A DNA stretch of 64,000 bases from Przewalskia tangutica (lineage: Eukaryota; Streptophyta; Magnoliopsida; Solanales; Solanaceae): contig CM056721.1 in assembly GCA_029844215.1 (NCBI GenBank), positions 59,685,815-59,749,814 of the forward strand, in the 5' to 3' direction. Positions 22,713-34,325 of this stretch are shown here, one piece after another. Position 1 is the stretch's first letter, and each line of letters opens with the position of its first letter. The notes under the pieces are model-generated. The model saw only the letters and a program-made list of their open reading frames with translations. It was not told where the DNA came from and ran no database searches. The position numbers and the translations under genes are program-made.

Positions 22713-22715
22713 CTT

Positions 22716-25700
22716 TGTCACGACCGAACCGGGCGTGATCGTGCCTTACCGGGCACCCGGTGATACAACATCGAGTAATCGAATATAAAACCAAATACAT
22801 GAAACAATGTAAAGAAGACACATGTTTATCGAAGAAAAGTTGCCTTACGGCATAATATAAAAACTTTAATCCGAGCGATTACATCCCATACAATTACGCC
22901 CTGCGATTACTACGGACCTGCAGGAATGATACGGCAACAATGGCGGGACAGGGCCCCGCCATACCCCTGAATGAAAAAAACCTACAACGACAGGAGACTA
23001 TACCAAGATAAGCCTCGAGAAACGGAGCTTCCCAACGCCGAATCATGACCCTAAGAGCGAGGATCAACGGCGGCGTATCTTTACTGCGGCATGACGCGGC
23101 CCGAATGAGGTCGATAACAGTACCAAGTATGTGGCGAAAAAATACGTAAATGAAATCATAGTAGTCTATATAAAGCAGAGATATGTATGATAACCAAACT
23201 ACGATTCCACAATAAATAGCGATCATGTCAAGTCGGGACTCGCCACCTCAAAGTCATCACTCAAATATAACAATGGGTCTCACGCCCACAACATCAATCA
23301 TGCGTGGAATACCTTCCGCCTGCCGATCTATGATATAACAGACCAAGGAATACACATGAACACGTGTCCCACTGTGTCATCATAAAACCGTCACGGGTAA
23401 ATGCGAAGGCATAGCCGACTACTAAAACCCACAGTACAAACAAGGTCATAAATCGTATCATGAGATCTGTCTAGCCGTCACATGATCAAAGCCGCCACTT
23501 CGCCGCAGATCTAATGTGCGCGTCTAGCCCCGAACTTCCGCGACTCGCATAGGCCACCCAATGGCCCGCGTGAGGTATTCTCCGCATCGGTAGCTACTCC
23601 GGCATCCGCTGGACTCGCGATCCGCGTAGCCACATGAACCGCATGACCATAAAGGCCGCACACTAACCCGAGCTCCCGCACTCCGCATAGGCCCCGGGAC
23701 CCGCATGAGGTATTCTCGAATCATAGGTCACACAGACACTTTGAGTCTACCCGCGTCGGAGGCGACTTAACCTCCGGGATGATGTCAAGGTGAGTGGTAT
23801 AATACCAACATAACGGCTGATAGTTAAACAACTTAAGCGCAATCGAGGGAAAACCCCTTCACACAAACATCACAAGATAATAACACACGTAGCATCCTAG
23901 CATGTTTACTTATCAAATCAACAAGAAAGTATTACAAGGCTATCACAAACCAACACAATCAAGTTATTCACACAAGGTACTTTCTACTATATGATTAACA
24001 AGATCGGGTTTTTATCCCCAAAGTACTTCATACAATAACTCTTTAAGAGATCTGTTCTTTCACAAATAGTCACACAATACTCGTAGTATATAAAAATAGG
24101 GTGACTATTGTTATACCCCGTATTTCCAGAGTATGTACGTAAGGACGTACGTAGAAATTTGAACTTTTAAATAGGCTTGGACGATTTCTCTTTGTGCACA
24201 ACACCCGGTTAGAGTCGTTTTTCGAAACGTTTTCCTGACTTTCGTAGGAAAATTCGCTATGTCATTTCTAATTTTTTGCGGATTTCTCAGAAGACGAAAC
24301 ATTTTGGACCACGAGAGGCGACACTTGGCACCCTCTCATTGGAGGATGGTTGGACGGTAATGTGGCCGAAAGTGTGCCTATTTTGTCATGGAGTTGGTAG
24401 GATATTTTTGTGGTAATTGGATAAGGTGCACTTGGCATGATCTTGACCCTACACTTGCACCACACTTGGCTTGATCTTGGCCATTGGTTAGCCATGGCTT
24501 GACCTATAAATACCCCTCCCCTTTGATGAACTTCTTCATCCAAAAATCTCTAAGTCTTGAAAGCTTCTTCCTCCCCCCCTTAGTGTAGTGTTTTGGCCGA
24601 GTCCCTCCCCTGTGAGGCCTTTGGCCGAGAGCACCCCCTTGGCGAGAGTTCCCACTAGTGGGGTTGGCCGAGGGGTACACACCCCCCCCTTGTGGTGTTG
24701 TCTCGTATAAATACCCCCCTCTTGGTAGAAATACTCTCAAAAGTATTGTTACTATGCCCAAATTACCTTAGCCGTATACCTTGTAGTATTCTAAGGTTAT
24801 ACCTATACGAAAAGCCCAGTTATACTATTATACTTCCCGTCAGTCACAAAACCGAAACCCTAAGGAAAATCTCCATGGTTAGTTGGAGTAGTATGTAGAA
24901 GTTGGTTAGAACTTCTAAGGGTGGTTTGGAGCGGGTTGGAGCGCACGGAGTTGGAGCTAAACGTTGCCCAGGAATCGACATTATACTTGGATAATTATGG
25001 GCTTATCAAGGTAAATATCTTGTCCCCCTATTGTAATTGGATATTACATGTTATAGGAATATATAGTTGAAGTATACTATATATAGAACTGAACATAGCT
25101 TGTGGCAATGTCTTTGGACTTAAGCCTGAATTTAAAGATGAGAACTGAACTGTAATTACGTGGGGCGTATTCTGATGAGACTTGTGTAGTTTGACGGGTA
25201 GGGAAGGGCTGCCCAATTTCCCGTAGGATCTTGTATCTAGATTTATTCTACCGAGTAGTCTAGACTTTGATAGACTTGTATAACCTGTATAGGTTGAATG
25301 TTCTACGAGTAGCATGGGCTACTTGAGAAGGTGGACCAGGCTAGCCGGGTTATAGCCGTGGAGCGATTTGCTAATAGTCGATAATCGTCGCGAGGTATGT
25401 GAACCTCTTCCTATCTCTTCCAGCATGATATGTGTGTAACTATATAGTACGGTAGACGTACGTGTGTTAATTGAACGTAGTTATACGGCAATGTCTTTTG
25501 ACTTAAGCCCGAATAATAATAATAATCTTGAAGTAGTTCAAGAGAATTAAGAACTGTTTTTAAAAGAAGAGTAATACTTGGTTTTAAAAGCTTAAGAGTT
25601 ATACTAGCTTTATGGGAAGTTAGGTATAACGGCTTAAGAGAGATAAAACGAGTGATTTATTTATTTTAGGAGTTAAGAGACTTGATCTTGTAAGATAAGA

Positions 25701-28700
25701 GACTTAACTTAAATAAATTATATGAACTTTGTGTGAAACCTCATTCGTGAGTAATGAGTACTTGATTTTTAAAAGGGATAATGTTTTACTGATTTCGGAA
25801 ATCAGAATGTGTATCGACAAACCACTGCAGCGTTAATAAAGGGAAATGTTTTGATTAATGAAGTATTAATAAAACCAGTAGAAACTTCCATCTGCATAGA
25901 AGCTAAGATGAGACAAAATGATATTTCCTAGATCATGGCTGCCGTAATAAGATTGTTATAAACAAGAATATCCTACTCACATATAAGGCTTATGTTTCTT
26001 AGATGGTTTAAAAGAGAATTATATTCTTAAATGAATAAGGCTATGAACCACGAAACCTTTCTAAGATAAGAAACGTGAACAATTGAAATTAGGCAAACTT
26101 GGACGTTTGGAAAATAATGTTGTTACTTGATTTTACAAAGGTAAGTGCTTTGGTTTACTTAAGAAGATAATCACTCTATTTTATACTATGGGTATTGTGT
26201 GACTTATGTGAAAGAAACAGATCTTTTAAAAAGTTATTATATGAAGTACTTTGGGGATAGATACCCGAACTTGTTAGTAAAAAGTGCCTTGTGTGAATAA
26301 CTTGATTGTGTTGGTTTGTGATAGCCTTGTAATATTGTCTTGTTGATTGATAAGTAAACATGCTAGGATGCTACGTGTGTTAGTATCTTGTGATGTTTGT
26401 GTAAAGGGGTTTTTCCTTTGTTGTGTTTATGTTGTTTAACGATAAGCTGTTATGTTAGTATTATACATCACTCATCTCTTGAGATGATTCCGGTTGCCGC
26501 CTCCACGCGGTAGACTCAGCGGGTCGATGGACCTATGATTCGAGAATACCTCACGGGTCCCGAGGGCCTATCGCGAGCTACGAGTTCCGTGTTAGGTGCG
26601 TCCCTTATGGGCATGCGGTCTATATGGCCATGCGGATCGAAGTCCGTGCGGATGCCGGAGTAGCTACCGATGCGGGGTTATACCTCATGCAGCCTATGAG
26701 TTTGGCCTATGCGGGGTGCGAAGTTCTGGCTAGACGCGCACATTAGATATCGCGCGAGTGGCCGGCTTTGATCATGTGACGGCCTGCAGACAGATCTCAT
26801 GATACGCTTTATGACCTTGTTGCATGCGGGTTTTAGTAGTCGGCTATGCCTTCATACTTACCCCGTACGGTTTTATTATAACACAGGTGGGACTCGTGTT
26901 CATGTGTTCCTTGGTGCTTTCATATCATAGATCGCCAAGAATGAGAATGTGTCCCACGGGCACGATTGATGTTGTGGGCGTGAGACCCATTGTTATGTTT
27001 TAGTGATGACTTGAGGGCGTGAGTCCCTGACTTGACATGACTGCTTATTTATTGTAAACTGTAGTTTGGTTATCATACATGTCTCCTGCTTTGTATAGAC
27101 TACTATGATTTCATTTACGATTTATTTTCGATTCCACATACTGCACCAGTCATCGACCTCCTTCGGGGGGCTGCGTTCATGCCGCAGGTAAAGGTACACC
27201 AGTCGTTGATCCTCGCTCTTAGGGTCACAGTTCAGCGTTTGGGAAAGCTCCGTTTCTCCGGAGGCTTATCTTGGTATAGTCCCCTGTTGTTGTAGGTGCT
27301 TACATTCAGGGGATCGTTGTTGTCATATCATTCGTAGAGGTCTGTAGTACTGTTGTGGGCAGGGTTTGTAAAAAGGATTAAACTGTTCATGTTGAAAAAG
27401 TTGTTGTTTATATATATGCCGAAAGGCAAGTTTTTCTCAGATTATTGTTTCATATTTCATAATATGTCTTGTATCGTTTTATGTTCCGCTGATTACTCTG
27501 ATGTTGTATCACTAGGGTGCCCGGGGTAAGGCACCAGTCACGGGCCCGGAATCGGGTCGTGACAACTATCTTTTGACGTAAACCAAAACACTTCTCTTTG
27601 TAAAATCAAGTAACAACATTATTTTCCAAACGTTCAAGTTTGCCTAATTTCAAATGTTCAAGTTTCTCATTTTTCGAAAGGTTTCGTAGTTCATAGTTTT
27701 AATCACTTAATGATATAATTCTCCTTCAAAACGATTTGAGAAACATATGCCTTATATGTGAGTGGGTTATTCTTGTTTATAACAATCCTATTAAAGCAGC
27801 CATGATCTAGGAAATGTAATATCATTTTGTCTCATCTTAGCTTCTATGCAGATGGAGGTTTCTACTGGTTTTAATAATACTTAATTATTCAGTACATTTC
27901 CTTTTATTAGCGCTGCAATGGTTTGTTCGATACTTATTACGATTTCAAATCAAGAAACATTAACCCATTTTAAAACCACGTACTCATTACTCACGAATGA
28001 GGTTTCACACTTATTAACAAAATTCATATTAATTCCTTTAAGTCAAGTCTCTTATCTTTTAAGATCAAGTCTCTTAACTTCTAAAATTAATAAACCATTC
28101 TTTTTATCATTCTTAAGCCGTTATACCTAACTTCCCATAAAGCTAGTATAACTCTTAAGTTTTAAAACCAAGTATTACTCTTACATTAAAAATGATTCAA
28201 GATTCTTTTGAATTACTTCAAGATTATTCAGGCTTAAGTCAAAAGACATTGCCGTAATTATTATTCAGGCTTAAGTCAAAAGACATTGCCGTTCTTATTA
28301 TTCAGTTAACACACGTACGTCTACCGTACTATATATACTTTAAAATATCATGCTCAGGAGTATAAGAAGAATCACATACCTCGCGACGATTATCGACTAT
28401 AAGCAAAACGCTCCTGGCTATAACCCTAGCCTTGTCCACCTTCCAAGTAGCACATGCTACTCGCAGAACATTCAACCAATAAAGGCTATCATCATCAGAA
28501 ATCTGATCCTAAGTAAGTACAATTCAAACTTCTACCTATATATATTCTTCTGATGCGAATTCAGTTCAAGTCTTTTCTGTAATAACCTTTTATTACAGTT
28601 CAATTCTCTTCTATGAATCTTATATTCATTTCTATACAACTACAGTATGTAATTTCCATTTACAATAGAAGGATAGGATTATTTACCTCGGTAAGCCCAA

Positions 28701-29583
28701 AATTATCCAAGTTAAATGTCGATCCTGAGCAACGTTTAGCTTCTACTCTGGGTGCTCCAACCCGCTCCAAACAACCCTTAGAAGTTCTACGCAACTTCTT
28801 AATACTCCAACCAACTATGGAGATTTTCCTTAGGGTTTCGTTTTTGTGGTGAAGGAAGTATAATAGTATTTACTGGCTTTTCGTATAAGTGTAACCTTGG
28901 AATACTACAAGGTATTTGGGCCAAGGTATTTTGGAATAGTAACTATACTTGGAGAGTATTTCTACTAAGGGGGGGGGGGGTATGCTACGGCTAGTACTAC
29001 TAGGAGAGGGGGGGTACCCCTCGGCCATAGGCCTCTCAAAAGGGGGGGGGGGAGGGGTGCTCTCGGCTTAGAGCTCTCAAGAGAGAGGGGGGAGAAAGGG
29101 ATTTTAAGACTTAGAAAACATTTTTGGATGAAGAAGTCTTCAAAGGGGAGGGGTATTTATAGGTCAAGCCATGGCCAACCAATGGCCAAGATCATGCCAA
29201 GTGCAAGGCAAGTGTAGGGTCAAGATTCATCCATGTGCACCCTATCCATCTACCACACAAAATATCTACAAATATCCTACCAACTCCAAGGCAACAAAAA
29301 CGTGTAAAAGATGGCCCCTTTGCCGTCCACACTCCACCAACTTGAGGGTGACAAGTGTCGCCCTCTCGTTGGTCCAAAACATTTCGTCTCTCGGAAAAAT
29401 CCGCAAAAATACTAAATGACATAGCCGGAATTTTCCCTTCGCAAGTTGTGTAAAACGTTTCGTCGAAAAACGATTCTAATCGGGTGTTGTGCACAAAAAT
29501 ATTTCGGCCAAGTCTATTCTTTAAGGCTCAAATTTTTGTACGTATGTCCTCACGTACATACTCTGGAAATACGGGGTATAACA
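22716..29583 (-). repeat. 5' LTR of T4, interrupted by T5
   Basis: LTR pieces 22716-24108 and 27570-29583 (about 3.4 kb together) match 16642-20099. AT-rich blocks are identical over tens to hundreds of bases, for example 16721-16769 against 22782-22830. Differences concentrate at CAG, CTG and CCGG sites. Contains a TATA box (29154-29161), G/C homopolymers near 28970 and 29040, and the tandem repeat at 28223-28292. Confidence 0.92.
24109..27564 (+). mobile_element. T5: solo LTR of the T family
   Basis: A single LTR, TGTTATACCCC to GGGTCGTGACA, 3,456 bases, with no interior. Exact ACTAT target duplication at 24104-24108 and 27565-27569. It lies in opposite orientation inside the T4 5' LTR. 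A solo LTR forms when the two LTRs of an inserted element recombine and delete the interior. The TATA box is at 24505-24512 and the GCGG array at about 26480-26720. It is the youngest layer of this nest. No gene within. Confidence 0.95.
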
Positions 29584-30207
29584 GTAAGGCTGCACGAGGT
29601 GCCTACCTTCACCTTATGACAGACAGTGGAGCCCAGGTTACGGTTGTTTCTTTCTGGAGGTTTTACCAGGCAGGGGTAGGAACTCAGGTGAGTCTCAGTA
29701 TCGCATTCGCCCTCGGGCTAGTGTGTGGACTTCAGGGGCAGCTGTGAGGATTGTTGCCTCCTGTTGAGGGAGAGTTTTAATAACTACCATTTCAGTTTTC
29801 GGATGTCGCCTTATGAAGCCTTGTAGAAAGAGTTCGAGTGTACAAGAAGTTGCCGGTCGATTGGTTCGATGTTGGCAAGGTTCAGATAGTTGGTTTATAC
29901 TTGTTCAACAGAAACGTGGTAAGTTATGAGAAAGAGTTCGAGTGTACAAGAAGTGTACGACGAGTAAGGGAAGAATCGAGCATGTGTTAAGAACATAGTA
30001 GTGATCATTTCGTTTGAAAAGAAAGGGTGCTAAGGGAGTATCTTTTAACCCTTGGGTGGGAGTTTTTGTAGTGATGGAGGTGATTCCTCGTGGACTTGGA
30101 GGTAAGTATTTGTGCTTGTTGTGTTGTGTCCAGGTGTGGCATGGTTGTTTTCGTATGTATAGCAGTGAAGACTATACTGGCGCCTGTTTGTTTTGAGACT
30201 TAGAAGG
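29584..30207 (+). pseudogene. T3 integrase, second part, and 3' tail
   Basis: Starts with the second GTAAG copy. Across shifts it reads RLHEVPTF (motif usually RLHGVP), then FWRFYQAG and GTQVSLSIAF near 29655-29710 (usual FWRSFQEGLGTQV). NNYHFSFRMSPYEAL follows near 29785-29822 and VDWFDVGKVQIVG near 29858-29893, matching the T6 integrase around WFDVGE. The rest of the C-terminal domain and the chromodomain are missing. A 26-base stretch (AGAAAGAGTTCG...) occurs at 29825-29850 and again at 29929-29954; T4 lacks the first copy. The tail to 30207 has no recognisable domain. Confidence 0.65.
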
Positions 30208-30242
30208 AACATTCGGGACGAATGTTTCTAAGGAGGGGAGAA
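30208..30242 (+). other. T3 hairpin and polypurine tract
   Basis: Inverted repeat AACATTCG (30208-30215) / CGAATGTT (30219-30226), loop GGA. Then TCTAAGGAGGGGAGAA (30227-30242) abuts the LTR at 30243. Identical to bases 1-35. Confidence 0.9.
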
Positions 30243-33200
30243 TGTTATACCCCGTATTTCCAGAGTATGTACGTAAGGACGTACGTAGAAAAGTTTGAAG
30301 CTTAAAGTAGGCAAGGTTCGAATTTTTGTGCACAACACCCGATTAGAATCGTTTTTCGACGAAACGTTTTACAAGACTTGCGAAGGGAAAATTCCGGCTA
30401 TGTCATTTTTAAATTTTGCGGATTTTTCTGAGAGACGAAATATTTTGGACCAACGAGAGGGCGACACTTGTCACCCTCAAGTTGGTGGAGTGTGGGACGG
30501 CTTGGACGATTTGCAAGTCAATAGTTGGTAGGATATTTTTGTGTGTTAGATAGATAAGGTGGGACCCACACACACTTGTCCAAATCCACACCCTACACTT
30601 GCCTACTACTTGGCATGATCTTGGCCCTTGATTGTCCTATAAATACCCCCCTAACTTGAAGACTTCTTCATCCCAAAATTGTTCTAAGTCTTGAAAGCTC
30701 TCCCCTTCCCCCCTTGGTGAGGCCCCTTGGCCGAGAGCCCTCCCTGGCCGAAAGTACCCTCCTAGTGGTGCTAGCCGTGGGGTACCCCCCCTACCTTGAG
30801 TTGTTTTCGTAAAATACACCCCCACCTTGGTAGAAATACTCTCCAAGTATTGTTACTATACCCAAAATACCTTGGCCTAAATACCTTGTAGTATTCCAAG
30901 GTTACACTTATACGAAAAGCCCAGAAATACTATTATACTTCCCTTCACTACAAACACAACCCTAAGGAAATCTTCATAGCCGATTGAAGTATTAAGAAGA
31001 AGTTGCGTAGAACTTCTAAGGGTTGTTTGGAGCGGTTGAGCGCCGGAGTAGGAGCTAAACGTTGCTCAGGATCGACATTAAACATTGGATAATATTGGGC
31101 TTATCGAGGTAAATACCCTTGTCCTTATTGTAATTAGAAATTACATACTGTAGTAGTAGAAATGAATATAAGATTCATAGAAGAGAGTTGAACTGTAATA
31201 GAAGAATATTAAAGAAGAAGGATTAAAGCAGATTTACATAGATTGTATTTACTGAGACTTGTGTAGCTTAGCGGGTAGGGAAGTGCTGCCCGATTTTCCG
31301 TAGAATGGAGAACCTACCGCTTAGAATGTTCTACAGAGTAGTCTAGTCATTGATAGACTCGTATAACCTTTATAGGTTGAAAGTTCTGCAAGTAGCGTGT
31401 TCTACTTGAAAGGTGGACAAGGCTAGCCGGGTTATAGCCGTGGAGCATTTTGCTAATAGTCGATAATCGTCGCGAGGTATGTGATTCTTCCTATCCTCTT
31501 GAGCATGATATTTTAAAGAATATATATATAGTACGGTAGACGTACGTGTGTTAACTGAACGTAGTTTTACGGCAATGTCTTTTGACTTAAGCCTGAATAA
31601 TAAGAATCTTGAAGTATTTCAAGAGAATTAAGAAACCCTTTTGAAAGAAGAGTAATACTTGGTTTTAAAAGCTTAAGAGTTATACTAGCTTTATGGAAAG
31701 TTAGGTATAACGGCTTAAGAGAGATAAAATGAATGATTTATTGATTTTAGAAGTTAAGAGACTTGATCTTAAAAGATAAGAGACTTGACTTAATTGAATT
31801 AATATGAGTTTTGTTAAAAGGTGTGAAACCTCATTCGTGAGTAATGAGTACTTGGTTTTTAAAAGGATTAATGTTTTACTGATTTCGGAAATCAGAATAA
31901 GTATCGAACAAACCACTGCAAACGTTAATAAAGGGAAATGTACTGACTAATTAATGTATTATTAAAACCAGTAGAAACCTCCATCTGCATAGAAGCTAAG
32001 ATGAGACAAAATGATATTTCCTAGATCATGGCTGCTGTAATAAGATTGTTATAAACAAGAATAATCTACTCACATATAAGACATATGTTTCTCAAATTGT
32101 TTTAAAGGAGAATTATATCATTGAGTGATTAAAACTATGAACTACGAAACCTTTCGAAAATGAGAAACTTGAGCATTTGAAATTAGGCAAACTTGAACAT
32201 TTGGAACATAAGGTTGTTACTTGATTTTACAAAGAGAAGTGTTTTGATTTACTTAAAAAGATAGTCACACTATTTTTATACTACGGGTATTGTGTGACTT
32301 TCGTGAAAGAAACGGATCTTTTAAAGAGTTATTGTATGAAGTACTTTGGGGATAAACTCCCGAACTTGTTAACATAAAGTAGAAAGTACCTTGTGTGGAG
32401 AACTTGATTGTATTGGTTTGTGATAGCCTTGTAATATTTTCTTGTTGATTGGATAAGTAAACATGTTAGGATGCTACGTGTGTTAGTATCTTGTGATATT
32501 CTTGTTGTGCTTACGTTGCTAAACTTTAAGCCCGTTGTACTGTTATTATATCACATACCCCCTTGACTTATTATACCGAGGGCTTGCCACCCTTGATGCG
32601 GGTCTATACGCTACGCGGTCTATGTGACTATCGCGAGCAGCGGTATGCTCCGTGATTGATCATTCCGGTGTTTTAGCCCGACGCGGGGATGCCTATGCGG
32701 TCGTGTGACTATGCGGTCTATTGAGACTATGCGGGCCGCGGAGTCCGTGAGGGTACCGGTTAGCTACCCCGTCGCGGTCTATACGATCTACGCGTCTATG
32801 TGCGACCTATGCGGCCGCGGAAGTCGAGATTAGGCACGCATAATGATACTATGGGCGATTGGCCTTGCTTCGATCATTAGCGGCCTAGAAAAGACCAGTT
32901 ACAGTATATCCATTACGCTCTTGTTTATGTTATGGGCGTGAGACCCATAGTTATATTTGAGTGATGGCTTTAAGGGCGTGAGTCCCTGACTTGACATGAT
33001 CGCTATTTATCAGGAATCGTAGTTTGGTTATCATACATGTCTCCCGCTTTATATAGACTACTATGATTTCATTTACGTGATTTTCAGCCACATACTTGGT
33101 ACCTGATCGACCTCCTTCGGGCCGCGTTCATGCCGCAGGTGAGGTACACCGCCGTTGATCCTTGCTCTGTGGTCACAGTTCAGCTTTTGGGAAGCTCCGT

Positions 33201-33512
33201 TTCTCCGGAGGCTTATCAGTGGTATAGTCCCCTGTCGTTGTAGGTACTTACATTCAGGGGTATGGCGGGGCCCTGTCCCGCCATTGTTGTCATATCATTC
33301 TTAGAGGTCTGTAGTACTGTTGTGGGCAGGGTTGTAAAAAGGGATGTAACTGTTCTAGTTGTTATTTATATATATGCCGAAAGGCAAGTTTTCTCATATG
33401 AACTGTTTCATATTTCATGTATTGTTTTATATTCCGCTGATTACTCTGATGTTGTATCACTAGGGTGCCCGGGGTAAGACACCAGTCACGGGCCCGGGTT
33501 CGGGTCGTGACA
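30243..33512 (+). repeat. 3' LTR of T3
   Basis: Partner of 11811-15074, of nearly equal length. TATA box at 30638-30645, one GGCAATGTCT unit near 31568, GCGG array about 32575-32830, ending CGGGTCGTGACA. The right target copy AGGAT is at 33513-33517. Open frames inside (31701-31916, 33262-33477) are LTR sequence without domains. Confidence 0.92.
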
Positions 33513-33517
33513 AGGAT

Positions 33518-34175
33518 TTCCATCGAATCTTCTTGAAGCTATTTAATATAGTTAATGCATTAGTTATTGATTTCTTCTTCAACGTATTAAGATCGATTAT
33601 TGTTATGATTGCTTGATAATTAACTAGCTATTAATTGTCATCACTTATATGATTTCGAATGAAAAGTCTGAAATGTGAGATTTGAATATGATATAATTGT
33701 CTAGACATAGGTTAAAATCATGGACAAAGTACCCCGATATTGTGTAGTATTTAAAGGTTATTGTTCTTAATCCTCTTGTATGCTAAAAATTATCATAGAA
33801 ATATAGAAGGTTTCTGCACTAGGTTGAGCTCTTGTATGTCCTAACCGGAATATAAAGACAGATTAGTTAACCTGCTATCTTAATAAGAAGAAGGATCATT
33901 AACAATTGCATTAACACGTGAAAGAGTGGATAGTTGAGGAGATTGGAAGCCCTATTTCCTTCACAACTGTTATAAACCCAAAGTATTACAATCTTTAGTT
34001 TATTTTCTGCACTTAGTTATAATTCTCGAACTAAAGAACGTTAACCAAATAGATACCATAGAATAGATATTCGGTACTTGATAAAACAGTCTATGTGGTC
34101 GATAAACTCGGTCTTATAGACTTTATTACTTGAACGATATGTACACTTGTGTAAGCATCTAGAAATATCGCAATA
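33518..34175 (+). repeat. Athila LTR 1, right part
   Basis: Continues from 11810 and matches 51272-51937 in LTR 3. It ends ...AGAAATATCGCAATA, where the usual terminal CA has become TA. The primer site follows. Confidence 0.9.
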
Positions 34176-34181
34176 AGTTTT

Positions 34182-34199
34182 TGGCGATGTTGTCGGAGA
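34182..34199 (+). other. Primer binding site of A1 (tRNA-Asp)
   Basis: TGGCGATGTTGTCGGAGA matches the tRNA-Asp complement TGGCGCCGTTGCCGGGGA at 14 of 18 positions; three of the four differences are C-to-T or G-to-A. LTR to site spacing is six bases, as in A2 and A4. Confidence 0.75.
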
Positions 34200-34325
34200 C
34201 TGGCGTACTTTCAATATCGATTTATCTATTCTTATTTCTAATTTGGTTTTTTATTTTTATTTTTGTTTTAGAACGTTTTGTCGTGATCTGTTTGTTGTTT
34301 TTGATCAGTTTCAGGAACTTCATTT

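Larger units (their letters stand above)
16642..29583 (-). mobile_element. Tekay-like non-autonomous element T4 (span including solo LTR T5)
   Basis: Minus-strand element. 3' LTR 16642-20099, interior 20100-22715, 5' LTR 22716-29583 with T5 nested in it. Exact target duplication GTAAG lies at 16637-16641 and 29584-29588, within the T3 integrase. The interior of 2.6 kb is shorter than one LTR (about 3.4 kb). It holds a gag remnant and integrase core to C-terminus, without protease, reverse transcriptase or RNase H. Same gutted arrangement as T3. Confidence 0.92.
11811..33512 (+). mobile_element. Tekay-like non-autonomous element T3 (span including nested T4 and T5)
   Basis: LTRs 11811-15074 and 30243-33512 (about 3.26 and 3.27 kb) start TGTTATACCCC and end GTGACA. 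Exact target duplication AGGAT lies at 11806-11810 and 33513-33517, inside the Athila LTR. The own interior is only 15075-16641 plus 29589-30242 (about 2.2 kb): a primer site, a gag remnant, integrase core remnants, then hairpin and polypurine tract. Protease, reverse transcriptase and RNase H are absent. T4 shows the same layout, so the deletion predates both insertions. Movement would need proteins from an autonomous relative such as an intact T6-type element. Confidence 0.9.
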
